Below are positions 31,085-39,244 of a stretch of DNA of 64,000 nt, in pieces; position 1 is the stretch's first letter, and the number at the start of each line of letters is the position of its first letter. Source of the stretch: Kitasatospora sp. MAA4 (GTDB taxonomy: Bacteria > Actinomycetota > Actinomycetes > Streptomycetales > Streptomycetaceae). The notes under the pieces were generated by a model. That model was not told the origin of the DNA. It saw only the letters and a program-made list of their open reading frames with translations, and did no database searches. Made by a program: the position numbers and the translations under genes. Location of the stretch: positions 372,001 through 436,000 of the forward strand of contig NZ_JARZAI010000002.1 in assembly GCF_029893355.1 (NCBI RefSeq). Direction: 5' to 3'.

Positions 31085-33249
31085 GAGGTCTCCCGGGTGT
31101 CGCTGTCCGCCGCGGTGGCGTTCAGGGTGTTCAGCAGGTCCACGACGACCGCGGCGAACTCCGGGACCGTCGGGGCGTCGAAGATCGCCTCCATCGGCGG
31201 CGCGACCCCGAAGGCGTCCTCGACCAGCGAGAGCAGCTGGACGGCGCTCAGCGAGTCGCCGCCGAGTTCGAAGAAGTCCCGCTCGGCGATGTCCTCGCTG
31301 TCACCCAGCACCTTGCCGAAGAGCAGCGCGAGTTGCTCCTCGACGGAGGCGTCGGCGATCCGAGCGGCCGGCGTGGCCGGAGCGGCCGGTGCCTCGGCGG
31401 GTGCGGCGGCGTCCGCGCGGGCGAACGGCGCCGGCTTGACCAGGTGCTGCCGTCGCTCGAACGGGTAGCTGGGCAGCAGGGCGCGGCGGTGCACGGTCTC
31501 GCCGTGCAGGCGGAACCAGTCGATCGCCGTCCCGTCCTGCCACAGGCGTCCCACCGTGTCGAGCAGCGAGGCGAGTTCGCCCTCCGGCAGGCCGCCGGCC
31601 GCCACCCGGTCCAGCTCGCTCAGCAGGGCCTCGGGGCTCAGGGCGGGGGCCGCGCCGGGGCGGGCGGGAGCGGCGGCCGTCAGCGCCTCGATCGCCTGCG
31701 CGTGGTCGGTGCAGACCACGTACCGGCGGTGGGCGAAGCCGTGCCGTCCGGTCTGCAGCGTCCAGGCGACCTCGGTGAGTGGCAACTCGGGGTTCCGGGA
31801 AAGGTGTTCGGCCAGCCGCAGGGCCATCGTGTCCAGCGCCTGGGGCGACCGGGCGGAGAGCACGAGCAGCTGGCCGCCGGTCGGCGCGGCCGGGGCGGCG
31901 GCGCGCGGCGCCTCCTCCAGCACCACGTGCGCGTTCGTCCCGCCGATCCCGAAGGAGCTCACCCCGGCCCGTCGCGGCGCGCCGTCCGACTCCCAACTAC
32001 GGGTCTCGGTGGGCACGGTGAAGGGGGTGTCGGTGAAGTCGACGGCCGGGTTGGGGCCGTCGAAGTGCAGCGTGGCGGGGATGGTCCGGTGCTCCAGCGC
32101 GAGCACGGTCTTGATCAGCCCGGCGACGCCGGCGGCGGTGTCCGTGTGGCCGATGTTCGTCTTGACCGAGCCCAGCGCGACCGAGCCGTCCGCCACCGGG
32201 ACCGTGCGGAACGCCTGGGTCAGCGCGGTGACCTCGATCGGGTCCCCGACCGGGGTCCCGGTGCCGTGCGCCTCGACGTAGGAGATCGACGCGGGGCTCA
32301 CCTCGGCCGCCGCGTGCGCCAGCCGGATCACTTCCGCCTGGCCGCGCACGCCGGGTGCGGTGAAGCCCGCGCGCTGGTGCCCGTCGTTGTTGACGGCGGA
32401 GCCGCGGATCACGGCGTGCACGTGGTCGCCGTCGTCGATCGCGTCCTGCGCGCGGCGCAGCACGACGACCCCGGCGCCGTCGCCGGCCACGATGCCGCGG
32501 GCGTTCCAGGAGAAGGTGCGGCAGCGCCCGTCCGGCGACATGGTGCCGCCCTCCCGGTACCAGTAGCCCGAGCGCGGCAGGCGCAGCGAGACGCCGCCGG
32601 CCAGCGCGACGTCGCACTCGCCGGCCAGCAGCGCCCGGCTCGCCTCGTGGACGGCCACCAGCGAGGTCGAGCAGGCGGTCATCACGGCCATGCTGGGCCC
32701 GGTCAGGCCGAGCTTGTAGGACACCCGGGTGGACAGGTGCTCGGGCTCGTTGGCCAGGTTGAGCGCGAGGTCGTCCACGCCGGGGAAGCGGTCCGCCTGG
32801 GACTGGACCACCGAGGCGTAGCCGTTGCGGCCCGCTCCGGCGTAGACGCCCACCGTGCCGGGCGTGGCGCGCGGGTCGTAGCCGGCCCGTTCCAGGGCCT
32901 CCCAGGCGCACTCCAGGAAGAGCTGGTGCTGCGGGTTGAGCAGGGTGGCGTCGCGGCCGGAGAACTGGAAGAACTCGGCGTCGAACTCCCCGATGCCGTC
33001 GACCGATCCGTGCATCGGGACGTAGCGCGGGTCGTTGAGCAACTCCGGGTCCTGGCCCCACTCCTGGAGCTCCTGCGCGGTGAAGGGGCGCACCGAGTCC
33101 ACGCCGGCGACCAGGTTCGCCCAGTACTCCTCGGGCGTCGAGGCGCCCGGGAGCCGGCAGGCCATGCCGACGATCGCGATGTGCGTGTCGTTGTCCTCGG
33201 CGTGCTCGATGTCCTCACCGATGCCGATGCCGATGCCGTTGCCGCTCAA
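31081..33249 (-). CDS. Type I PKS protein, KS-ACP lacking an acyltransferase domain
   Basis: 722 residues. The ketosynthase (~22-450) has Cys in 'VMTACSTSLVAVHEA' (~193) and His residues in 'VEAHGTGTPVGDP' (~327) and 'KTNIGHTDTAAG' (~366). After the KS-AT linker ('LLVLSARSPQALDTMALRLA') it passes at once to a post-AT linker ('LHGETVHRRALLPSYPFERR') and an ACP (~615-700, 'FFELGGDSLSAVQ', Ser near 665). The AT with its GHSxG motif is absent, as are KR, DH, ER and MT. Malonyl must therefore arrive from a trans AT, such as the fatty-acid FabD, outside this window. It overlaps its neighbours by ATGA on both sides. Gene order places it directly after the leucine module. Confidence 0.9.
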   Translation of the reverse strand: MSGNGIGIGIGEDIEHAEDNDTHIAIVGMACRLPGASTPEEYWANLVAGVDSVRPFTAQELQEWGQDPELLNDPRYVPMHGSVDGIGEFDAEFFQFSGRDATLLNPQHQLFLECAWEALERAGYDPRATPGTVGVYAGAGRNGYASVVQSQADRFPGVDDLALNLANEPEHLSTRVSYKLGLTGPSMAVMTACSTSLVAVHEASRALLAGECDVALAGGVSLRLPRSGYWYREGGTMSPDGRCRTFSWNARGIVAGDGAGVVVLRRAQDAIDDGDHVHAVIRGSAVNNDGHQRAGFTAPGVRGQAEVIRLAHAAAEVSPASISYVEAHGTGTPVGDPIEVTALTQAFRTVPVADGSVALGSVKTNIGHTDTAAGVAGLIKTVLALEHRTIPATLHFDGPNPAVDFTDTPFTVPTETRSWESDGAPRRAGVSSFGIGGTNAHVVLEEAPRAAAPAAPTGGQLLVLSARSPQALDTMALRLAEHLSRNPELPLTEVAWTLQTGRHGFAHRRYVVCTDHAQAIEALTAAAPARPGAAPALSPEALLSELDRVAAGGLPEGELASLLDTVGRLWQDGTAIDWFRLHGETVHRRALLPSYPFERRQHLVKPAPFARADAAAPAEAPAAPATPAARIADASVEEQLALLFGKVLGDSEDIAERDFFELGGDSLSAVQLLSLVEDAFGVAPPMEAIFDAPTVPEFAAVVVDLLNTLNATAADSDTRETS

Positions 33250-36200
33250 GAGTCAGTCCTTCCACGGTTCTGGGTGCGCATCGCCCGCAGCCGGGCGTTT
33301 CCGCGCTTGAGGCGTGCTGCCGCCGCGTCGGCGGCGGGTGCGTCGGGGGTGGCGACCGTGGCGCGCGCGGCCTCGGTGGCGCCGAGGTGCTGCGCCAGAG
33401 CGGCCACGGTGGGGTGCTCGAAGAGCGTCAGGATCGTCACCTCGCGCGCCAACTCCTGTGCCAGCAACTCCCGTACGGCTGCCAGCAGCAGCGAGTGGCC
33501 GCCGATGTCGAAGAAGTTGTCCTGCGGGCCGAAGCTGTCGTGCCCCAGCGCCCTGGCCCAGACGGCGGCGATCTCGCGCTCCCACGGCGCGGCCGCGCCG
33601 CGTTCGGCCGCCGGACGGCCGGCCAGCGGCACCGCGTGCTCGGCCAGCGCCGCGCGGTCCACCTTGCCGTTGGCCGTCAGCGGCAGTTCGAGCAGCAGCA
33701 GGTACTCGTGCGGGCGCATGTAGCCGGGCAGTCGGCGCCCGACGTGCGCGTGCAGCTCGTCGCGGTCCGGAGCGGCGGCCGGGTCGGCGAGCACCAGGTA
33801 CGCGGCCAGGGCCGGTTCGGTGCCGGTGCCGGTGCCGGTGCCGGTGCCGGTGGCGGTGACGACGGCGTCCCGGACGCCCGGATGGGCGCGCAGCACGTTC
33901 TCGATCTCGCCGGCCTCGATCCGGAAGCCGCGGATCTTCAGCTGGTGGTCGTTGCGGCCGAGGAAGTCGAGGCTGCCGTCGGCGCGCAGCCGGACCAGGT
34001 CGCCGGTGCGGTAGAGCCGGGCGCCGGGGGTGCGGCTGAACGGGTGCGGCACGAAGCGGTCGGCGGTCAGCTCGGGCCGGCCCAGGTAGCCGCGGGCCAG
34101 CGCGATCCCGCCGAGGTACAGCTCGCCCGGCATCCCGGTCGGCACCGGGCCCAACTCCTGGTCCAGCACGTACACTTCCACGCCCGGGATCGGGCGCCCG
34201 ATGTCCGGCAGGGCGCCGCGGCCGGCCAGGTCGGTGCGGACCGTCCCGGAGGTGGCGACCACCGTGCTCTCGGTCGGCCCGTAGTTGTTGACCAGGCGGA
34301 AGGGCAGCTCCCGCGACCCGACGCCGTGCAGGCGGTCGCCGCCGGTCAGCACGGTGCGCGGCGCGCCGGCGTCCGGCCATGCCGCCTCGGCCATCCGCTC
34401 GATCAGCGGGGTGGGCACGAAGCAGCTGGTCACCTCGCGTGCGACCAGCCAGGCGGTCAGGTCGTGCGGGGACAGCACTGTCTCGGCGTCCGGCACCTCC
34501 AGCGTGGCGCCGGCACTCAGCGCGGGCCAGATCTCCCAGACCGAGGCGTCGAAGCCGGGGGCGGCGATCAGGGTGGTCCGATCGCCGGGACCGAGGTCGA
34601 ACTCCCGGCGGTGCCAGGCGACCAGGTTGGCCAGCGACCGGTGCTCGACCATCACGCCCTTGGGTGTGCCGGTGGAGCCGGAGGTGTAGATCACGTAGGC
34701 GAGGTCGCCGGGACCGGCCTGCTCGGCCGCGGTGCGGCTGTCCGCGGCGACGTCCGCGCGGACCTCCTCCAGCGTGAGGAGCGCGCCGGCGCCGACCAGA
34801 GCGCTGCGCCGGCGGTCGGTGAGGGTCAGCAGCGGCGCGGCCTCGGTGAGGATGGCGGCCAGCCGGGACGGCGGGTTCGCCGGGTCCAGCGGCAGGTAGC
34901 CGGCGCCGCTCTTGAGGATGGCCAGCTCGGCGACCACCAGGTCGGCGCCGCGCGGCAGGCAGGTGGCCACCAGGCTCCCGGGTCGCGCGCCGGCGGCGCG
35001 CAGCCGCGCCGCGATCAGCTCGGCCTGACGATCCAACTCGGCGTAGCTGAGCTCCTGTTCGGCGCAGCGGACGGCGACGGCGGTCGGCCGCTCGCGGGCC
35101 CGGCGTGCCACCAGCAGGTGCACGCACTCGGCCCCGGGGGCGGGCGGTTCGCCGCCGCCGGACAGGACAGTGCGCTCCTCGCGGGCGCCCAGCAGCGGCA
35201 GCCGGGCCACCGTCTCCTCGGGCGCGGCCAGCGCGGCCGACAGCAGGCGCACGTAGCGCTCGCCGAGCAGCTCGGCGGTGCGCGCGTCGAAGAGGTCGCT
35301 CTGGAAGCCCATCCAGCCCTCGACCCGCTCGGCGCTCCACGCCAGGTGCAGGGTGAGCTCGAACTTGGCGGTCTCGATCCGGATCGGCACCGGGCTGGTC
35401 TGCAGCCCGGCCAGTGCCGAGTCGGCGCCGGCCGCCGCGTCCTCGTAGGTGAAGACGCTCTGGAAGACCGGGTGGCGCGAGGTCAGGCGCTCGGGCTGGA
35501 GCTCCTCCACCACCTGCTGGAAGGGCAGGTCCTGGTACTCGTAGCCGGCCAGGAAGGTGTCCCGCACGTGGTGCAGCAGCTCGACGAAGGTCATCCCGGG
35601 CCGCACCCGGACGCAGAGCGGCAGCATGTTCACGAACAGCCCGACGACGCCCTCGACCTCCAGCGTGGTGCGCCCGCTGACCGGCACGCCGATCACCACC
35701 TCCTCGGTGGCGGTCAGCCGGGACAGCAGCGCCGCGTACGCGCTGAGCAGTACGACGAACCTGGTGACCCGGGTGCGGGTGGCCAGCGCCTGGGCCTGTT
35801 GGCCGAGTTGGGGGGAGACCAGGAAGGAGCTGGTGTCCCCCTGGTGGCTCGGAAGCTGCGGATGCGGCCAGTCGGTGGGCAGTTGGAGCTGTGGCGGCGC
35901 GCAGGCGAGCTGGTCGCGCCAGTAGGCCAGCGCCTCGACGCGCCGAGAGCCGGCCAACATCCGCTGCTCGTCGGCGACATAGTCCCGGTAGTCGTAGGCC
36001 GCCGTGGACTTCTCGGGCGCCTGCGCGGTGCCGGCCAGCTCGGCCGCATAGCCCGCCGCCAGGTCGCGTTCGACGATCCCCAGCGACCAGCCGTCGACCA
36101 CGATGTGGTGGAAGGCGAGCACCAGGACGTGCTCGTCGGCGGCCAACTTGATCAACCGGGCCCGGAACACCGGCCCGTTGACCAGGTCGAAGGGCGCCAG

Positions 36201-36533
36201 CGCCGCCCGGTCCACCTCCGCCGCCAGTGCGCGTTCGCGTGCGGCGCCCGGCAGGTCGGTGAGGTCGACCGGGGTCAGCGGCACGGTGGCGTGCGGCGCG
36301 ATCCGCAGCACCGGCGCGCCGTCCACGGTCGGGAAGGTGGCGCGGAGCTGGGCGTGCCGGGCGACCAGGTGGGCGATCGACCGCTCAAGGGCGGGCGCGT
36401 CGAGTCCGCCGCGCAGCCGGGTGGCCTTCGGTACGTTGTACTCACTGCCGTCGGGCCGCAACTGCCAGAAGAACCAGAGCCGTTGCTGCGCCGACGAGAG
36501 CGGCGAGAAGTCCTGCTGCACGCTAGCGGACAC
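33246..36533 (-). CDS. NRPS module C-A-PCP with leucine-type adenylation code
   Basis: 1095 residues. C domain ~8-440 with 'FHHIVVDGWSLG' near 143. A domain ~480-970 with 'YVIYTSGSTGTPKGVMV', 'NNYGPTESTVVATSG', 'LYRTGDLVRLR' and 'GRNDHQLKIRGFRIE'. PCP ~975-1050 with 'FFDIGGHSLLLAA' near 1010. The specificity residues read D-A-W-F-L-G-N-V-V-K, which to my recollection is a known leucine code. A Gly-Thr dipeptide repeat between A8 and A10 is encoded by five perfect GGTGCC hexamers (33819-33848). The start overlaps the free-PCP gene by 11 bp and the stop overlaps the KS gene by ATGA. Confidence 0.93.
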   Translation of the reverse strand: MSASVQQDFSPLSSAQQRLWFFWQLRPDGSEYNVPKATRLRGGLDAPALERSIAHLVARHAQLRATFPTVDGAPVLRIAPHATVPLTPVDLTDLPGAARERALAAEVDRAALAPFDLVNGPVFRARLIKLAADEHVLVLAFHHIVVDGWSLGIVERDLAAGYAAELAGTAQAPEKSTAAYDYRDYVADEQRMLAGSRRVEALAYWRDQLACAPPQLQLPTDWPHPQLPSHQGDTSSFLVSPQLGQQAQALATRTRVTRFVVLLSAYAALLSRLTATEEVVIGVPVSGRTTLEVEGVVGLFVNMLPLCVRVRPGMTFVELLHHVRDTFLAGYEYQDLPFQQVVEELQPERLTSRHPVFQSVFTYEDAAAGADSALAGLQTSPVPIRIETAKFELTLHLAWSAERVEGWMGFQSDLFDARTAELLGERYVRLLSAALAAPEETVARLPLLGAREERTVLSGGGEPPAPGAECVHLLVARRARERPTAVAVRCAEQELSYAELDRQAELIAARLRAAGARPGSLVATCLPRGADLVVAELAILKSGAGYLPLDPANPPSRLAAILTEAAPLLTLTDRRRSALVGAGALLTLEEVRADVAADSRTAAEQAGPGDLAYVIYTSGSTGTPKGVMVEHRSLANLVAWHRREFDLGPGDRTTLIAAPGFDASVWEIWPALSAGATLEVPDAETVLSPHDLTAWLVAREVTSCFVPTPLIERMAEAAWPDAGAPRTVLTGGDRLHGVGSRELPFRLVNNYGPTESTVVATSGTVRTDLAGRGALPDIGRPIPGVEVYVLDQELGPVPTGMPGELYLGGIALARGYLGRPELTADRFVPHPFSRTPGARLYRTGDLVRLRADGSLDFLGRNDHQLKIRGFRIEAGEIENVLRAHPGVRDAVVTATGTGTGTGTGTEPALAAYLVLADPAAAPDRDELHAHVGRRLPGYMRPHEYLLLLELPLTANGKVDRAALAEHAVPLAGRPAAERGAAAPWEREIAAVWARALGHDSFGPQDNFFDIGGHSLLLAAVRELLAQELAREVTILTLFEHPTVAALAQHLGATEAARATVATPDAPAADAAAARLKRGNARLRAMRTQNRGRTDS
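33819..33848. repeat. Hexanucleotide tandem repeat inside the leucine NRPS gene
   Basis: Five exact GGTGCC units followed by degenerate GGTGGC and GGTGAC. Being 6-mers, changes in copy number keep the reading frame and only lengthen or shorten a Gly-Thr linker in the A-domain C-terminal subdomain. Confidence 0.85.
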
Positions 36534-36798
36534 CCCCCTGGCGCTGCGCGTAGGCCGCGAGCCCGCCGATGGTGGGGAACTGGAAGAAGACCGCGAGCGG
36601 TACCTCGACCTCCAGGGAGCGGCGCATCCGGGAAATGACCTGCGACGCGGTCAGCGAATGCCCGCCCAGCTCGAAGAAGTCGTCCTCGGTGGTGAGCCCG
36701 TCAAGGCGCAGAACGTCCTCCCAGATCCGCGTGATCGCTTGCTCCAGCTGGCTGTGCCGCACTGTGCCGTCGTCCGCTGAATTCCCGTCGGGGTTCAT
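36523..36798 (-). CDS. Free-standing peptidyl carrier protein
   Basis: 91 residues from ATG 36798 with GAGAGGAAG upstream. It is a single carrier domain: 'QLEQAITRIWEDVLRLDGL', 'DDFFELGGHSLTASQVISRM' (phosphopantetheine Ser in GGHS), 'FFQFPTIGGLAAYAQRQ'. It is the first gene of the operon and overlaps the leucine NRPS start by 11 bp. A free PCP at the front usually carries the starter or first amino acid, here probably loaded by the free A protein and condensed by the C domain of the leucine module. Its actual partner is unknown. Confidence 0.9.
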   Translation of the reverse strand: MNPDGNSADDGTVRHSQLEQAITRIWEDVLRLDGLTTEDDFFELGGHSLTASQVISRMRRSLEVEVPLAVFFQFPTIGGLAAYAQRQGGVR

Positions 36799-37326
36799 CG
36801 CCGCAGGCTTCCTCTCTGTCCGAAGTACTGGGGTCGAAGCGACTCGGTCCGGGTGCGGTGCAAAGGACTTCGCTGATTCCCGGTCTCTGCGCTGATCCCA
36901 AGATGAACGGCCGAACAGAGGGAACGCAAGCGGCCCTACCCTTTGGGGAGCAGTTGGCTGCACCTAGGGGCACCGGAGGGATCGATCGCCCACCAACGGG
37001 GGAGATGTTCACGCCCGCGACGGCCGTCGGCGGGTTTCGCGCCGCGTGGCGTCCTTGCTGCCATGGCTGACAGCAGAGGCTGTGGGCAGGGGAGTTGGGC
37101 TACCGGGCCCGGGGTGCACACAGGCGGGTCGAACGGGTGGGCCGAACGGGCAGACAACGTGAGGCTACTTGCGTATTTCTCATGATCATCCTAGCCTTTT
37201 TGCGTTGCCAGGGACCGTTGTGACTTCTTCGGTCCGGCTCGAACTTCCTTGGTCCGGCCTGCCGTCAGGAGCCATTGCCATGCCCTTAGGACAATTCCTC
37301 GGACTGTGCCGGGGTCGTGCGGAATC
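36799..37326. promoter_or_regulatory. Divergent promoter region of NRPS operon and luxR-type regulator
   Basis: 528 bp without a supported gene, separating the free-PCP start from the LuxR start. It should hold the operon promoter. A locally AT-rich patch (37165-37205, with CTCATGATCATC and CCTTTTTGCG) and the direct repeats at 37223-37258 are the notable features. Exact -10/-35 boxes could not be set with confidence. Confidence 0.55.
37223..37258 (+). repeat. Tandem 16-bp repeats upstream of the LuxR gene
   Basis: ACTTCTTCGGTCCGGC (37223-37238) and ACTTCCTTGGTCCGGC (37243-37258) match at 14 of 16 positions and repeat every 20 bp, close to two helical turns. They lie 69 bp before the regulator start and could be an activator binding site. 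Confidence 0.5.
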
Positions 37327-37977
37327 ATGAACGCCAAGAGCGTGAAACCCGTCACCGTGGCCGTGCTGGCCAATGACCCGGTAACCGGCGAGGGCGCGGT
37401 CTCGTGGCTGTCGACATGCAAGGGCATCACCGCGAGCTATTGGACCTGGCGCCACCCGGCGGACGTCCTGCTGGTCCTGGCGACGGAGGTCACCGGGGAC
37501 ACGCTCTCGCGCGTGGAACGGGTCCAGCACGAAACTCCGGACAGCGCGCTGCCGATGGTGCTGGTCGCACACGAGTTTCCCGAACACCATATGCTGCGGG
37601 CGATCGACCTCGGACTGGTGAGCTTCCTGCACCGCCAGGAGAGCGGATTCGAGGAGATCAGGCGGGCCGTCGTGGACGCGGCGGCCGGCGACGACCAGGA
37701 ATCGGCTCCCGGAGTTCAGCAGGCCCTGATCGCCCACATCAGGACGATCAGGGACAACGCCCTGGTCCCGCACGGGCTGAACATCGCCGGTCTGGTCGAC
37801 CGGGAGGTCGAGGTGCTCGGTCTGCTGGCCGAAGGCCTGACCACCAACCAGATATCAGCGAAGCTCAGTTACTCCGAACGAACCGTGAAGAGCATCGTGC
37901 ACGACGTCGTGACGCGGCTGGGCCTGCGCAACCGCACCCACGCCGTCGTCTACGCCCTGCGCACCGGGGTCATCTGA
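37327..37977 (+). CDS. LuxR-family regulator with atypical receiver-like domain
   Basis: 216 residues from ATG 37327. The N-terminal ~130 residues have response-regulator spacing ('VTVAVLANDPVTGEGAV', 'RHPADVLLVLATEV', 'ALPMVLVAHEF'), but the acceptor Asp expected at the end of the third strand is replaced within LLVLATE, so control by phosphorylation is unlikely. The C-terminus is a NarL-type HTH ('VDREVEVLGLLAEGLTTNQI', 'SAKLSYSERTVKSIVHDVV'). It is divergent from the NRPS operon and probably its pathway-specific regulator. The last 123 bp overlap the opposing MFS gene. Confidence 0.85.
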   Translation: MNAKSVKPVTVAVLANDPVTGEGAVSWLSTCKGITASYWTWRHPADVLLVLATEVTGDTLSRVERVQHETPDSALPMVLVAHEFPEHHMLRAIDLGLVSFLHRQESGFEEIRRAVVDAAAGDDQESAPGVQQALIAHIRTIRDNALVPHGLNIAGLVDREVEVLGLLAEGLTTNQISAKLSYSERTVKSIVHDVVTRLGLRNRTHAVVYALRTGVI

Positions 37978-39156
37978 GGCCGACCGGCCCGATCCAGGCA
38001 GCAGCACGACGAGCAGCGCGGCGGCCGTGGTCACCGCTCCGACAGTGGCCACCGCCGGCCAACCGCCGTACCGCCACGCAGTCGAACCGACCGCCGAGCC
38101 GACCGCGATGCCGAGGAAGCGCAGCGTGAAGTAGCAGGTGTTCAGGCGACTGTGGATGGCCGGATCGAGCGTGAACAGCGCACTCTGGCAGGTGACTTGA
38201 TTGCCCCAGGTGCCGACGTCCAGCAGCACCGTGCCGGCCGCCAGCCAGCCGACGCCGCTCCCGCCGGGCAGCAGCACGGCCCAGCCGGCGAGCACCAGGG
38301 CGATCAGCGCGGCCGGCGCGGCCCGGCTGCCCAGCCGGTCGGCCAGCCGTCCGGCGGCGGGGGAGGCGAGTGCTCCGGCGACCGCGACCAGTCCGAACAG
38401 GCCCACGCCGGTGGGCCCGTAGCGGTAGTGCTCGTCCAGTAGGAAGGTCAGCGCGGTCCAGAACGCCCCGAACGAGGCCCCGACCAGCGCCCCGGACAGC
38501 GTGATCCGGCGGACCAGCGGGTAGGCGGCGAACACGCGCGGCAGCGAGCGGACCGTCGCGCGGTAGCCGGCGCCGTGCGAGGGCGGGGCGGCGGGCAACG
38601 TCCACCGGAGCACCAGCGTCAGCAGCAGGGTAGCCGCCGCCGAGCACCAGTAGACGGACCGCCAGCCGGCCGCCTCGGCGAGCGCCCCGGCGTAGCTCCT
38701 GGAAGCCAGCACGCCGACCAGCAGGCCACCCTGCAACACGCCCACGACCTTGCCCCGGGGCTGACCGTCCGAGAGTGCGACGGCCAGCGGCGCCACCAGC
38801 TGAGGGACGGGTGACAGCACGCCGATCGCGAAGCTCGCGAGCACCAGCCACCCCGCCGTCGGCGCGAGGGCGGCGGCGGCCAGCGCCAGGGTGGAGGCCG
38901 CGCAGAGCGCCAGGATCAGCCTGCGCCGGTCGTGGCTGTCCCCGGCGGGGACCAGCAGCGCGATGCCGGCGGCGTAGCCGAGCTGGGTGGCGGTCGGCAC
39001 GGCTCCCAGCGCCTCGGGGCCCACCCGCAGCGAGCGGGCGGCGGCGCCCAGCAGCGGCTGGCTGAGGTAGACGTTGGCGGCGGTCACCGCGCTGGTCGCC
39101 GCCAGCAGCAGGAGCAGCGGCCGGGTGAGGGGGGTGGTGTCGCGTTGCTCGGTCAC
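37855..39156 (-). CDS. MFS transporter, probable exporter
   Basis: 433 residues from GTG 39156; an ATG 11 codons upstream (39189) is possible, but a TAGCGT-like -10 just before suggests a leaderless GTG start. Twelve hydrophobic segments and the motif 'SHDRRRLILALCAA' between TM2 and TM3 fit the major facilitator superfamily; 'GRLADRLGSRAAPAAL' is the equivalent loop in the second half. The last ~40 residues are hydrophilic and are encoded antisense to the LuxR helix-turn-helix region. It is divergent from an AraC regulator, an arrangement like the NimT/NimR pair. It may export the NRPS product, but that is only inferred from position. Confidence 0.85.
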   Translation of the reverse strand: MTEQRDTTPLTRPLLLLLAATSAVTAANVYLSQPLLGAAARSLRVGPEALGAVPTATQLGYAAGIALLVPAGDSHDRRRLILALCAASTLALAAAALAPTAGWLVLASFAIGVLSPVPQLVAPLAVALSDGQPRGKVVGVLQGGLLVGVLASRSYAGALAEAAGWRSVYWCSAAATLLLTLVLRWTLPAAPPSHGAGYRATVRSLPRVFAAYPLVRRITLSGALVGASFGAFWTALTFLLDEHYRYGPTGVGLFGLVAVAGALASPAAGRLADRLGSRAAPAALIALVLAGWAVLLPGGSGVGWLAAGTVLLDVGTWGNQVTCQSALFTLDPAIHSRLNTCYFTLRFLGIAVGSAVGSTAWRYGGWPAVATVGAVTTAAALLVVLLPGSGRSASDDPGAQGVDDGVGAVAQAQPRHDVVHDALHGSFGVTELR

Positions 39157-39244
39157 ATGCGTACACGCTAGGCAGGCCGCGTCTGGCATGCTTTCGCCGT
39201 TGTGCCGTCAACTGTCGAGATCGCGCCATTGTGGGAGGGACGCC

